In this document: positions 1-13,549 of the stretch, piece by piece
How the letters are laid out: each line of letters opens with the position of its first letter
Numbering within the stretch: the first letter of the stretch is position 1
NCBI GenBank assembly: GCA_032209605.1
Contig: JASFXZ010000013.1
Span: forward strand, 11,305,901-11,369,900
Direction of reading: 5' to 3'
Length of the DNA: 64,000 nucleotides
From: Mactromeris polynyma
Taxonomy: Eukaryota > Mollusca > Bivalvia > Venerida > Mactridae
The notes under the pieces: model-generated
What the model was told of the DNA's origin: nothing
The model's input: only the letters and a program-made list of their open reading frames with translations
Database searches by the model: none
Translations under genes and position numbers: made by a program

Positions 1-2950
1 CCACTTAAAATTGGTGGGGATCAAAATCTGAATACAATTCTGGTGACTGATGGTCATTTTTTTCGACTGTCATTCCTATCCAGCAGGGAGATTTTCCTCG
101 AGGTATGAAAAAGTGACAAAACAGACTCAAGAATTGAAGTAAATATTTTACATATTTGTGATAAAGCTGACTCAATATAGCATACACACATAATTATCCT
201 AGTTAACAAAATAAGACAAATCATTGTTTAACAATTTTACCTAAAAATATTATTAATTTTACACATACTTTCATATGATCAGAACGTCACAACTGGCAAT
301 TAAATATTAATCATGAACAAAAATACTTGGTACTTAAAATGCAATGGTGACAATAATAAACACATTTTGTAAGAACACACCCAATGACCCATGTGACCAT
401 TACTGAAAACTGAAATTCTTAGAGAATTTAAAATGATACATTATTAAACAATAGAATTACAAATTCACACTTGAACTATTTCCATAATTCAGTAGATCTT
501 TCTGTGAAGTCCATCCACGCACTCCACAAATTTCTTTCTTCCATGGTATAAGTTGAACAAAATTAAATGCATTGAAGAGAATGTGTGTAACCTAATGAGA
601 GTTAAGAAACAAAGGTTTTTTGAAAGTCATTGGTGATTTTAACATCACCACACCAACATTTTTTCATCACCACACCAACATGTTTTTGCAGTGTCATCAA
701 CGGAAAACACTATGGGTAGATGCACCAATCTCTTCCTAGCTACCACAAAACCTCCAAGACTTTAAACAACCAGGGTGTTTTTGACACATCTTTATTATTA
801 TCACCTCGTGAGTTATACAATTGTCTGAAATATAAAACATAAATTTACTTCTAACTTGAGAAGATACAAACAACATATTGAACAAATCACATTAAAACTA
901 GCTGCCAAACCAAAGAATAAACAATTTGGTAAAAATTAACGACTTCTCTGTTAATAAATCACAACTGTAAGTAAACCTTGACAAGATCAAAAGCGGAATG
1001 CATAAAATTGCTCTACACATTAAATTATTGTCATCATAATTAATTCTCAATGTAAGGAAATAAAAGAATGACGCCAGTAACCGTTTAGGAATGCTACGGG
1101 GCGAAATGACTTGAGTACGAATCAACCATTCCTGACGTAAGTGCAGACTTAGAACACGTATTTTAAATGATTTTCTTGAAACAGGTACTGTACTTTAGCT
1201 CTTATTTACTCATGCAATCGTATGGAATTAATTACGATAAATGCCAGCAACCACAACACCCGATTCAACAGTTTTCAAGCTAGCATGAGTGATTCATTCG
1301 AAAAAATGGACGGTTACGCAGCGTTCTTTTGTCGTTTTGGTCGGGGAAATAACAGTCTGAAATTCGCCGCTGCCACCAATGTAATATATCCGACAGTGTT
1401 CAAACAAGCATACAGTTACACTTACCTGCACCATTGGTAGGTTTTATTTGTTCTGCGGAACCTTTTATTAGGTATGATCGTCAATTTTAGAACAGCCATC
1501 GGCGGGCAATTCTCCCGCTTCTCTCACCAAATGTAAACACGCCGGGTTTAGAAGTAAGTAATACCGGTCCCGACCAAATATGGTACGCAGTTCTTTGACG
1601 TACGACATATATACGCGTTTACGAGAACGAGATGTTATTCGGATCATTCTTGAGTATTAAATACAACAACTGATTATTCCACGTAAAATTTTGCAACAAA
1701 TAATAAATTTAATGTCTGAAAAAGTCCGTCAGTGTTTTTGAGAAATTATCATAAACGTCTAAAAAGTAAATATTTAATTCAGAAATATTCAGCAAATGTA
1801 CAAAAAATGTCCGTCCCGTAAAGTTTGATTCAGAAATATACAGTTTGAATACACAGGTTAACAGTTTCAAAAGGCACTACACTCCCCCCATTTTTATCAG
1901 AAAAATTCAAACAGTTTTTTTCATGAGGGATGCCATTTGGATTATTGCTTACCACTGGTATTCCACTGGTATTCCACTGACTTTTTTACTGGGGTATGCA
2001 GCAGTAGAAATTTAGAACACGACTAAGATTTTTTTTACTTAAGAAAATCTTAGGAAAGAAATATCTTAAGTAATATATTGAATATAACTTAAAGATAAAA
2101 TATTTTTTATCCTTGCGTAAGGAAAAAAATATGTCTTAAGGAAAAACTTAAGAAATATCTTAAGATGTATATTGAATACGGGCCCTGGTTTATTGTTTAT
2201 TCTTAGTTATGTTTATACAGGAAATGCTTATCCAAGCTTCATTATTGGCAACAGGGAAATATCGTGAGTCCCTGATAATTTTTGAGGGTCCCACATGTTA
2301 ATGAAAATATGAACATCAGTCGCTGAACGCATTAAATGTTACCAGATGTCAAGTATGCAAGCGCCGGAATGACTTTAGTTAAGTTAGTTACCAAAAAGAA
2401 CAGGAATAAGCACAAAGACATAAGTGACACAGAAAACCTGTTCTGGGAAATTCCTGCTTATGACGGATTCAAACCCACTACCTGTAACCTCTTGGCACCA
2501 ACTATTATACATCTTACATGTAATACAGATACATACCCCAGCCCGTGCTGAACAGAACTTCTGTGATGCGTAATGTACACATCTTCCTAATGTGATACTT
2601 GGGTTGTCAGAGTGTATGTTACTGGTACACCAATCCAACTTTGCCATCACTTGCTGCATCACTGACTGAAAAAGACAAAAGATTGAAATAGTTAAAGACC
2701 TGTGTATAGTCTTATTTTTATCAAAATATAACCTAGATTAGACTGGATATCGATTTTTTACACTTAATACGCGAACCCACTATACACAGAAAGCGAGGAC
2801 CAGTCTCGGCCGCTTAAAACCGCTTATATCATTGAAATTGAGTAAAAAAAAATCACTGTCGCCAAATGTATCTTTTTGTCGTCAAATTCGCAAATCTTTC
2901 GCAAATGGCGACATTGGCGAACGGCAGCGGAGGCCCTGTATGTTAAGTAA
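1..2950. other. AT-rich region without a supported gene
   Basis: No exon is convincing. 1060-1640 is less AT-rich. On the minus strand it contains ATGGTGCAG followed by gtaagtg (about 1438-1424), which could be a tiny first exon of a gene leaving the window to the left, but no partner exon is visible. 2035-2180 has clustered inverted CTTAAG motifs. 2265-2340 recurs inverted at about 31175-31262. Confidence 0.4.
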
Positions 2951-3099
2951 TGCAAATTTGGCCAGTGCCTAAAATTTCAACCGGCCAAATGTGAAACCAA
3001 CTAGCAAAAACAATTTTCGCCGAAATTTATAGTCATAAATGGCTTAAAAAAACAAAATTGATTGTTTCAAAACCTGTATTCATTTGATAATATGCATTA

Positions 3100-3440
3100 T
3101 TAGCTTGTATTACTTTCGTTGACAATTGCATCAAGTTTATTGTAAATGTTACGGTATCGTTGACAATTGTATCAAGGTTATTGTAAATGTTACGGTATCT
3201 TAATTCGTCGGCTCAATGGAAAAAAAGGAGGATATTTTGCCAGCCATTTTAGCAGCCGACAAAATATGTAAACAACAAATTTGACGGGTTCCAACTTTTT
3301 ATTGAACTATAGAGAAAGCACGATCGATAAACGAGACGCAGTCTACTTATTTATGTTGTTGACGGGTTTAAACTTTTATTAGTTTATAGAGTGAGTGCGC
3401 GATCGATAAAACTAGTCGCAGTCTACTCATTATGTAAACA
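3100..3440. repeat. Two local tandem duplications
   Basis: A 41-bp unit (GTTGACAATTG(C/T)ATCAAG..., ending AATGTTACGGTATC) occurs twice at about 3118-3200. A unit of about 90 bp with CGATCGATAAA and CGCAGTCTACT occurs twice at about 3283-3440. Both are diverged. Confidence 0.65.
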
Positions 3441-3879
3441 TGTATACATGCTGTTGACAACCTGTTGCTATGGGGGTAATATGGCAAGAAGCAAAAGAAA
3501 GAGGTTAAAACTAGTTTGTTTTACCTTGAACATACATGTTTATTTTGGAATCCAATCAAATTAAATATAACAGTTTTGTTCTTAACTTGAAATCCACTCG
3601 CAAAAAAATGCCAGCTTAAGAAATCTCAACTCACATTTTTAAAATACAGCTCACATTTTTAAAATACAGCTTGCATTTTGCGAGTGGCGAGTGCTTAAAT
3701 TCGAGCCCTGGCCTTCATAAAAACGATCTTTAAATAACTGCATTATAACTTTCCTTAAAAGTTTTCTGGAACTGCAAAACAGGAGTCAGGTATTTCCTAT
3801 ACTAGCATTAACTAGGCACATAGAGAATACCTGCTTTGAACTTGTGATTGTGGGGTTTTGGGATATATATGTAATAAAC

Positions 3880-3975
3880 AGTCATGAGAATGCAAAATTT
3901 CAAACTCAGATGAAAATTCAGCAAGGGATCCAGGGGGCCGCTGAAGCTCCTGGCTTTTAAGCATCTAAGATTGTC
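3880..3975. repeat. Dispersed repeat with an inverted copy at about 62.8-62.9 kb
   Basis: 'gggggccgctgaagctcctgg' and 'ttaagcatctaagat' recur inverted at 62865-62935. No ends were identified. Confidence 0.6.
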
Positions 3976-4494
3976 TCAAAAAAGGCCCTTGCAAGCGTCA
4001 AATCCACGGACTCTCGTGAATCCAAACTCCTGGGTGATAAAGAGCTGATAAACTAACTGGTACTCATCTCTACTTTCACTTTGGTAATAGTTTGTGATGT
4101 ATGAACTACAATAATCAGGAACCAGTTTATCTGGCTGTTTCCTGTACACCAATGTAGTAAAGTGGAAAGCAGAAATAGCTTTTTGAAGACGCACATAGTA
4201 ACTATGTTTTGAGTAAAAGGAAATTATGTGCATAGTGGGTACGCTTAAAAACAAAATTATTTGCGTTTTCCACATTTTATATGAGTGAAATACACAAATA
4301 CGCTGCTTATCAGGAGCACTGCATGGAGGACCTTTGATGTCAGAATCTACCGGAACCCAGCAAAATAATGGTTAGCTGTTCTAAGGAAGCCATTCGTTAT
4401 GCAATAGTTGATACCGACGATGCCTATAGCCGGTTAAGGCCTTTGGTGTTAGCCCGGCAAAAATTCAATTTTTATTTTATTCTCACTTCTGAGT

Positions 4495-5138
4495 TCAGGA
4501 TTTATTGAAATCAATATGCCACACCTATCAGACTGTACAAGACTTTTTGGAATCAATAAGGTAGCCACATCTATCAGACTGTTCAGGATTTATTGGAATC
4601 AATATGGTAGCCAAATCTATCAGACTGTACAAGACTTATTGGAATCAATATGGTAGCCACATCTATCAGACTGCTCAGGATTTATTGGAATCAATATGGT
4701 AGCCACACCTATCAGACTGTTCAAGACTTATTTGAATCAATACAGTAGCCACACCTATCAGACTGTACAAGACTTATTGGAATCAATATGGTAGCCACGT
4801 CTATCAGACTGTTCAGGATTTATTGGAATCAATACGGTAGCCACATCTATCTGACTGTTCAGGATTTATTGGAATCAATACGGTAGCCACATCTATCAGA
4901 CTGTTCAGGATTTATTGGAATAAATACGTTAGCCACACCTATCAGACTGTTCAGGATTTATTGGAATAAATACGTTAGCCACACCTATCAGACTGTTCAG
5001 GATTTATTGGAATAAATACGTTAGCCACACCTATCAGACTGTTCAGGATTTATTGGAATAAATACGGTAGCCACACCTATCAGACTGTTCAGGATTTATT
5101 GGAATAAATACGGTAGCCACACCTATCAGACTGTTCAA
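4495..5138. repeat. 46-bp satellite-like tandem array, about 14 units
   Basis: Unit GGATTTATTGGAATCAATAC plus GGTAGCCACACCTATCAGAC plus TGTTCA. Units at the right end (about 4910 onward) share AATAAATACG(T/G)TAGCC and are nearly identical, so they expanded most recently. Units at the left end differ more. Confidence 0.95.
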
Positions 5139-6480
5139 CAATCACACAAGAGGGGAGTTTTTCACTTACTTGATGCCAAACTAATTATCGTACAAGATGC
5201 TTTATTTCTAAAATTCTACTTGTAACTATTTTTTCCATAAACAAAGTGGGGGAAATGAGATTTTCTTTTAAACTCAAGCTGTACAGCTCCATTGTCTAGC
5301 ACCTGTACAGCTCCCAACATACAGAGCATTAAAGTTCTCTTCTAACAGAAAAAATAAAACTGCAACATTTATTTCTCATTATACAGCATACTGGCCCACA
5401 TGTTGATATAAATGATTAGTCAGCTGTTAGGCCACAAACTATCCATGGTGGCTATAAAATAAATGATTAAATTGCTAACACATAAACCTACATAAAACAT
5501 TTGATATTGCATCAACTGTCAGATTTCTGGACTGATAAGCCTAGGATCCTGGGGCCATCAATCACATGGAAAAGTAATAAAAGTCTTTAAATGGGGCGAA
5601 AGATTTAGCAAACACTTAACTATCTCCATAGGAGGTGGAAACATTTACAGACAACACAAGTATGCATCATAATCTTGAATTATACAGTAGCAACCCTCAG
5701 GAAATATTTCTCCATACTGAATATCAGTTTCAACAATTTCAGAGTCTAGAACTGCATAGAAATCAGCACCATAATCCAGGCCTCCAAGAAGCCCTCAATA
5801 TAAAGGTTTGGTTAAAGGCTGCAATTTCGCAAAATAACTATTTTTTGACACAGCCGTACTAATATGGTTTTGCTATTGGCATATCAGTGTTGTGTAAACC
5901 AAACAATTCTTACGTTAACCACCATGGCAATTTCTCTTCAACCGAACAACGTTTGTAACCTTGACGTGGATTGATTAACCTTTCGGTGAATGGTACCTTA
6001 GCTTACCGAAATCCACTGAATTTGGATGAATTTACCGAAATCCATCTTGGATCTGCAATCATAACATCTATGTATTTTTATATGGCACAACAAATCTTAA
6101 CCTTAAAATTGCGCTGACCATACTTTTTCAAGATATTTCTAGTTTTATGGTGATTTCTGTAAAAATAAAGAGCAAATAAAGGCTTATTTTGACCATCTAA
6201 TTTGACAGATCCATGTGGCCGAGATGGACTGGTAGTGTGTCTGCCACCAGGAGGATGACAGGATTCTGCCTGGGTAATCAGGTGCGTGTTGGGTGTGTCC
6301 TCCCCTGGACCCACTAGTGTATATGTATATATATATAGCTGTTATACAGTACTTCATGTATACAGTATAATTTCTCCAGTAAAAGTACAGTGTTTATTTT
6401 TCATAGTGTCACCCCTATTTAAAGGGCCAGCCATTTCTGACTTATTTCTTACATTCTGAGCACATTTACTTCCCAATTCC
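5139..6480. other. No gene seen
   Basis: AT-rich, without coding signal. 5924-5975 and 6085-6150 resemble stretches at 10222-10285 and 10655-10735, so the region carries parts of an undefined dispersed repeat. Confidence 0.4.
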
Positions 6481-6489
6481 TATCGTTTA

Positions 6490-6652
6490 AATTCCAGACA
6501 CTAGGCAGTTAGGCGCAGGATAAACTTTATTTCAATAGCTGGCAGCTCACCAACCAGTCATATCACAATGGACCCCTACTGGGATTCAAACCTTCGACCT
6601 GCCACTCAAAAGGCAGATGCCTTAACCACTCGGCCATGGAATACCCGGTAAG
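6490..6652 (-). repeat. SINE with a Ser/Leu-tRNA-like head
   Basis: Minus strand: ATGGCCGAGTGGTTAAGGCA (A box region), a CTGCC...GGCAG stem, AAGGTTTGAATCCCAGTAGG (B box), then a short body and an aaataaagttta tail. The tRNA fold is imperfect and a non-tRNA tail follows, so I call a SINE rather than a tRNA gene. Confidence 0.7.
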
Positions 6653-7281
6653 TAGTTAAATTACAAGGAAAGTTCTCCTGTCTGGTACAAGATGCAAAAT
6701 CAGCAAATCTTGCAATTTACAATTATAAACCATGAATGAAATTGGACATTTTCTCACACAAAAACTAAAATCTGCAAACTTTCTAATTCATTTGCTCGTT
6801 AAGATAATAAAAAAGCCTGTTGTCGAGTTTATGCTAATTTCACCTACATACAGAATTAAACTAAAACAGATTTATTGCTTAAGTTTCATAGCATGAAAAT
6901 AAATTACTGGGTAATAACCAAGTACAACTTGGAGCCAGGGGCTTAAAATTTCAAGGGTTTAGCGTGGCCCCTTTATCAACTCATAAAAATAATGCTACGT
7001 GTATATTGCTCACAGGGGTAAACACAATCTTCACGAATACAGAAACATAAACTCATTGATCCCAGGATTTTCAGAACTTTTAAAACATAACGAAAAATAA
7101 ACTGTATTACTTAGAGCTTCATGCCTATTAAATATCAACTTCTCTATCAAAACTTCAGTTAAGGGCCTTCATTAAAAATGGTTTGTTTGTCATAACCCTA
7201 CCCAGCATTATTCAGGTAAGTAGGTAGGGAATTCATTTTTGAGGCCCTTAAGCATCTCATTGCTATCATCATTAACGGGAT

Positions 7282-7862
7282 GGTCTACTCGAAGTACAAT
7301 CTCATTGAAATCAGCCCCTAACTTTAGCTCCATTACTTTCCGCTGTTAGGATCTGACTACACTCCGTAAGAGGTCAAGTTCATATAACCTCTCTAAAAAT
7401 AGATATGAGTAACCAGATGCTCGTTTGTGGTCCAATGAAATTTCTTCTTACAAAACCGTGTTTGTAGCCTTTCTCAAAATGGCTTTATATCGTTTATTCG
7501 GAGTTTCTGTTTATACTGTTTTTAACGTCCTTCCTGCCGCTTCCGGTTATAAATATTTCAAAAAAAGAAACACCACACAAACAACACCGATCAACCGACG
7601 AATGTTGCTGTGTAGGAGTTGCGGTTGTGTCCAAGGGCGAGTCATTTTAATAATCTACGCTCAAATAGAATTTACGGAGCTCATCGCAGATCAACGAATA
7701 TTCATAACTCTATACCAAAGCATTTTGCAGCAGACGATTTGATTGGCTACTCAAAGGTCACAAGAACGTGACCTGTATTGTGCAGTCATCAGATCCAGTT
7801 AGCGTATAGGATAGGAGCGTGCGGCTGGAGCTGATTTTAATGAGATTGACTCGAACTACTGC
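7282..7862. mobile_element. About 580-bp TIR element
   Basis: Inverted ends of about 35 bp: left ACTCGAAGTACAATCTCATT then GAAATCAGCCCC; right, inverted, GTTCGAGTCAATCTCATTAA then AATCAGCTCC. The open frame inside (7425-7742) has no recognisable domain. No target duplication found. Confidence 0.65.
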
Positions 7863-9120
7863 CATATTCATTGTCTCAAGAAAAATGTACATGTAAAGTC
7901 CTCTGATTTTATTATAGATTTGATGAGTATAATGGCTGATTTGTCAGAGATATATCAATTGTGGGATGGCAGGAGTCTTGATATAAACTTTTTTTTGTGT
8001 GTAATTTTTGGCGAAAGAGTTTATACTCAAATATTTGCGTATTCATTTCTAATACAATAATATGAAAAACGTGCAGTGTTGTCTTGGAAGCACCTTCAGT
8101 CCTTTGATTATTAATTTTTAATAAGCTGCTAAAAAAAAATCCCTCTTAGTCCCTTCAAAAATAATTTAAGCAGCGGCCATTTTCATGGGTAGGTAGAGTT
8201 AAAGTTAAAAATATTTTTTTAATTATTGCCTAGATATACAAAGTTTAGATAAACTTGCTGAATGCAACATGGTAGCTGAAGCAGACTTGGAGTGCTAATC
8301 AAAGCATCCCATGAAATAACACAGACATTGACTGATGCACCAAAATTTCCAATTTAACCAGTTGCACGATTTGACATTACAGTTTGTTTTCCCAGCTTAT
8401 AAAACCCATTAAATTCTATATAACAAATCTAGCTGAGTGACTCATTGAATCTTCCTTCCAAAATCCACTTGTCATGTAAACATTACACACAATCAGTTGA
8501 TTGAATTTTGTGAGGCCAAAACATGCAGAAATACAAACTTGAGGATTTACATTCGATTAGACATGTAGTTCATGTAGGCAAATCATTGTACCAGACATTA
8601 ATGGGCCCATGGCACAAAAATGTATCTCCATGTCGAGTTATCATGAAAAAAATGTTTTTTTCTTGATTTAAGGAGGTTTATGCAAAATGTTGTTATCTCC
8701 ATTTTATATGAGTTATCATGAAAATAACTTTTTCTTAATTTAAGAGGTTTATAAATTTATGCAAAATGTTGTTTTTTAAACATGCAGGAAAAAACTTATA
8801 GAGATGTATCAAGTACTACATGATTACTGTGTTATCAATAAAATCACTGTTTGTCTGAGATTTCGGAATCCACTAGTATTTAACTCTGTTGTGTTGATAA
8901 GTATTTCAGTTTTGGGTGGTGGTCAATGTCGACTAGAAATAAGTTACAAAACTGAGTTTTAGAGACCAGTCTAAGAATACAACCTTGCCATTGGTCAATT
9001 TTATGATTGACACAGAAACAACCAATGAGATGCATGAATTATGAGACTCCATTCTCCAATGTCTCATTTTTATGATCCCAGACATTGGGCTCAATTTCAA
9101 AGCAGCTATTTTATATTTTT
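7863..9120. other. No gene seen
   Basis: AT-rich. A segment is duplicated at about 8640-8705 and 8706-8770 ('gagttatcatgaaaa', 'ttgatttaaggaggttta', 'tgcaaaatgttgtt'). Confidence 0.45.
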
Positions 9121-9289
9121 CAGGGGAAGTATGGCGGGATCTTTTGATAGGGAAAGCTTGCATCCTGAATCATCAACTTTTGGTATTTAAGGCTAAAATT
9201 TTAAATAATTTTACTGAAGTGAAATTTTCTTCCTAAGTAATAAGAGGGAACTTTTTTCTTTGGGGAAAATATACCATAAAAAAGGGTTG
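9121..9289 (+). mobile_element. 'CAGCCCTTTTTTATGGC' miniature element, copy A
   Basis: Shares GGCGGGATCTTTTGATAGGG, AAATAATTTTACTGAAG, TTCTTTGGGGAAAATATACC and ATAAAAAAGGG with copies at 11049 and 61446. Confidence 0.6.
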
Positions 9290-9826
9290 TAAAGGACCCT
9301 TAAAGCAGACTACTGGTATACAAAGTAAGGGATGTCTATATATCGTTCACATCATCATAGTACCTGTGAGTATGTCTTGTATGGTTTTGTCCGACACGTG
9401 TGCTTCCCCATATGTGTAACAAAGTATTTGTTAATTAATTACCAGTGTTATAACAATGAAATAATTAGCAAATAAAGAACATTATGTAGTATCTACGATC
9501 GCTATACTTATGACCACATAAACCTACAACTAAACTACTTTCATTATATTCAATTATATTATCAATGCTTTGTGATAAAATGTCACGTAGAACATCAGTA
9601 ACCAAGAATTGGCATTCCTAAGTCATTTTATGAGTGGAATTATTAACCAACAACTCAACTCTGGGAATACAAAAAAACCCTTGTCATACCAATAAAGATG
9701 TTTATACATCATATACCTGTACCATAATATACATGATGTAATACCACACATGAAGATTCTTCGAATATAAACCCCAATAAAAGATTGTGTAACTTGAGAA
9801 TTAGAGTACATCATCATTACTAGATA

Positions 9827-10141
9827 AATGAAGAGACTAGATCAATCTAATAGCCGTAACAATAAAATACATTCAGACCTCGCTCATTGGAATTCATCGG
9901 GGTCTATTTCTTATTTCAAGACAAAAATCAAATGAAGAGACTAGATTAATCTAATAGCCGTAACAATAAAAATTAACATTCAGACCTCGTTCATTGGAAT
10001 TCATCGGGGTCTATTTCTTATTTCAAGACAAAAATCAAATGAAGAGACTAGATTAATCTAATAGCCGTAACAATAAAAATTAACATTCAGACCTCAGTCT
10101 TTGGAATTCATCGGGTCCATTTCTTATTTCAAGAAAAAAAT
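9827..10141. repeat. 104-107-bp tandem repeat, three units
   Basis: Units start at 9827, 9931 and 10038 with AATGAAGAGACTAGAT, then AATCTAATAGCCGTAACAAT and TGGAATTCATCGGGGTCTAT. The second and third units share an extra 'aatta' that the first lacks. Confidence 0.9.
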
Positions 10142-11048
10142 CCCTGATGTCATATACCCGAGTCATCCATTACAAATGCTGGACTCTTCAATTACCCCCT
10201 GTAAGTGTGCTTCTTTTTCCACCAAGGCAATTTTGCGCAATTTCTCTTCAACCGAAAAGTATTTGTAACCTTGAAGCAGATTGGTTATCATTGTGTATAG
10301 TGTATTTCAAGATTTATCCAGTAAGTAGTGTTGTTATTCATCACCATGGGGAAGTGTCCGGTGTTGGAATTAAGAAGACTTTCTTGGTTTTATGTACCAG
10401 TCGCAAACATTTATATTGTTTTAATCAGATAAATCCCTCTGGAACAAGTTTATTAACAAGGATGTGTGAGTTCACGACTTATGCAACAAGTAATGATGAA
10501 CTACGTGTATTGAAACAGACTATACTGTGTCTATGACTAATCACACTACAGAGTTATTTGTATCCAGTCTCCTACACAGTGATCTCGGGGTTTCTGTAGT
10601 ATAGCATACTTGAATGACCGGCAGTCGTAACATTTAGCATTTTTAATGTTGTACAACAAATTTTAACCTTCAGATTGCAAAAAAATTCAAGTTGTACCGA
10701 CCATCTTTTTTTAAGATATTTCTTGTAGATCTTGTTTTTGTATTAATCATCCTATTTATTACTTTCCAAGGACAGCACACTTGACTATTTGGTATAAATA
10801 GTATACAGGCCTATCACACAACATGAAAATCTTTAACCTGGATTTTCTATATATATATGAAAGGGAGATAATTCTGTCAAAAGGAGTCTGAGTTATGGGA
10901 CTTGGTGCAGCAGCTTCTTAACTTATCAATATGAACCTCAACACTATCCTATACTACTAATAACTGCAAAGATATTTCACACAACAAAAAACTTTTACCA
11001 AGCAGACGTGGACGCAGACTACGATGCTGTGGTGAGTACAATATCCCC
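10142..11048. other. No supported gene
   Basis: A 129-codon open frame (10147-10536, plus) has no recognisable domain and overlaps dispersed repeat sequence shared with 5.9-6.1 kb, so I do not call it. Confidence 0.4.
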
Positions 11049-11250
11049 CAGCCCTTTTTTTATGGCAAATTGGTGGCCGACATTGGGCCCCATACCCAAA
11101 ACAAAAAAGTATATATTTTCCCCCTACTTTGAAAGGAAATTCCCCTTCAGTAAAATTATATAAAAAATTTGCCTTATAAAAACCCAAATTTGGTGTTCAT
11201 GACGCAAATTTCCCCTTTCAAAAGGACCCGCCATACTTCCTGAAAAACTG
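11049..11250 (-). mobile_element. 'CAGCCCTTTTTTATGGC' miniature element, copy B
   Basis: The + strand starts CAGCCCTTTTTTATGGCAAA and ends GGACCCGCCATACTTCCTG...CTG. Inverted relative to 9121 and 61446. Confidence 0.7.
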
Positions 11251-12076
11251 AAAAAAATTGCTGACCTCACCATATCCATTGAATAGCCAAATTAAAAATG
11301 GAGGAGACAGTCACATGGTTAATGTTTCCTATTGTACAACCCTCCTTACAGCTGGCTTCATACATGCGATCCAAGTAACTGTATATATGTAACATAAATG
11401 AATGAAAATAAATTTCACCCTTGAAGTAGCCATGAGCCATTATGTTAATCTATTGGCTTGGAAACTGAATAACATCGGGTGACAAGTTTACTATAGAGAT
11501 ATCAAGTGATGTCCAGGACCAGTGTGAACTGGTAATGGTCAACATAATTGGTTTATATCAAATCTTCTCACACCAGAGGATGCAGTGAACCATTCACAAT
11601 GTAAGCATGAGGTGGTTTAAACCTTTTTCATACCACTTACAAACATGTACTTTCACTACTGAAGTTTATTTAATGTTTTCAATATATACTTAACAATATT
11701 AATTTATTATAGCATTGTCCAATTGTTTGCATACTAGACCGGGGTGTCCGGCATTCACATCAGTGCTAGAAAACTCTATCTAAATTCTTACACCCACCCC
11801 CCATATAGGATGAGAAGGAATAAGTTGCTACAGGGAACGCCACTCAGTCTTGCGCATAATGATGTCATGTGACATTAGTAAAAGATTATGTTGCTGTAAG
11901 CAGAAAGTCCTTAAAACATTATTCGTTTTATAATCAACCTCCTTTACTTCTTAAAAAAGGTATGCAAGAAAAAGAGTGCGGATGGAAATATCCGGCTCTC
12001 TGATAACTGCTTTCGCTGGAACTCGGCAGAGTCTAATTCCCTTCAAAATAGTAACCCTCAAGCTGGATATTTCTAT
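11251..12076. other. No gene seen
   Basis: AT-rich, no coding signal and no bounded element. Confidence 0.45.
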
Positions 12077-12084
12077 CTGTACCA

Positions 12085-12593
12085 TGATAGAGCTTCAACG
12101 ATTCCATGCGATTCATCGGAATTCGACTATGGAGCTCACGATTTGATTCACGATTCAATACCCTGGTATTTTCGATTCGCTTTTTTTAGTTCCAGTTCGC
12201 CAAACTGTTATTTGGTACAGAAATCACAGGTTTTAGCCACGCTTAGTCATGTCGTAGTCGCTAACCCTGTTGCTACATTATTTACCGAAAGTAAAGTTTG
12301 GTAAAATGGCGTCCAACGTTGTCACGTTGTGAAAGGTTTTTTTCCCCCTATATGTGTTCTTTAAATTTTAGAAGTTAAAGACCAGTGGGAACAAATACTA
12401 AGGTGTTTCTTTAGTCTATTAATTTTTTATTTGCAAAACTCTTAATTTCAATTGGCCTGAAATTAATGCCAAAGCCTTAAGATGAATGAGATTGCTGTGT
12501 AACATTTACATATAAAAATTCGAATCGAAAAAATTGAAATCGAAGGAAAAAAATCGAATAGAAGCGGTCGACAGTGGAATTATTGAAGCTCTA
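12085..12593. mobile_element. hAT-like 509-bp TIR element
   Basis: Ends TGATAGAGCTTCAACGATTCC and, inverted, TAGAGCTTCAATAATTCC, flanked by CTGTACCA (12077-12084) and CTGTACCG (12594-12601), 7 of 8 bases matching. The interior has subterminal ATTCGAT/ATCGAAT motifs near both ends. No transposase. Confidence 0.75.
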
Positions 12594-12601
12594 CTGTACC
12601 G

Positions 12602-13543
12602 GAATCCAGTGAAAGATTCTTAGCATTAAAACAGGTGTCAAATTAAAACTGAAATATTTAAACCAAAATTAAATTCGTGAAAAGAATAGTAATAACTTAT
12701 TATTACCAAAATCAGTTGGAGAAACATGGTAAAAAATGAATGAAATCCTAACGGCAGAGCTATTTTTCTTGGTTTTGGGAAAAGAGGCCCAAGCTATATC
12801 AGTTCTTGAAATAGTATGACCTATGGTAGAAAAATTGAAATTCCTTAATAAATAAAATGGAAACTTATAGTCTGCAATGAAATCAAATATATTTGATTGA
12901 GAATATAAAATTCATCGATATCGAAGTTTTGAAATACAACCTTACAGTATATCAATATTTCAAGCAAATAAGTCACACAAAGTAAAACCAATAAAGTTGT
13001 CGAACATAATTAAGGATAATAGTACCCTTTTTTACATTTGAAGGAGGCCTTTGTATGCCCCTATTTTATTGGGGAAAACCATAAATGAAATCTTTGTTAC
13101 ATGAGAAAGCAAATTCTGGTAATTGGAAAATCACGCCTTTAAGCTTAAGACTAGATTAACATTGAGAGATAGACCCCTGAAGGGCCCAGTGACCCGAGAT
13201 TACCAGTATACTTTAGTTACTAGTACTTGAAGAACCACAGGATATTATAACTTGTGAAACACAATCATACATTGTTTGCAAAAATATACATACAATACAA
13301 TGTATTGTATCGATGAAATAAATCTTATACCAGCGTAGCTATATCAATGCTGTGGACATTCATTCATGAGATATTTGACAGGAAGGTGGAATGTGAATTC
13401 ATAAAATCCACAAGTTGTTTTTTGTTCGCACCGTTATATGAGAAATGGTCAGGAATTGACTTTAACTTTCAAGTATAAGAAAAAAATTGGAATTGTTTGT
13501 CTACTGTCTTTATGGGTTTAAGTCTTGATCAAGAGAAATATAG
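12602..13543. other. No gene seen
   Basis: AT-rich. Part of 12700-12850 ('ttggttttgggaaaagaggcccaagc...atatca', 'cttgaaatagtatgacc') resembles 33960-34090, a dispersed repeat without visible ends. Confidence 0.4.
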
Positions 13544-13549
13544 TTAAAC

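Noticed and set aside
1424..1445. Minus-strand ATGGTGCAG followed by a strong gtaagtg donor, possible tiny first exon
   Set aside because: Too short to judge and no matching downstream exon could be recognised in the 1.4 kb to the left.
6570..6645. Possible tRNA-Ser/Leu gene on the minus strand
   Set aside because: The cloverleaf is imperfect and a non-tRNA body with an A-rich tail follows, so it fits a SINE better.
10147..10536. 129-codon plus-strand open frame
   Set aside because: No domain, overlaps sequence repeated at 5.9-6.1 kb, and composition is like the surrounding DNA.
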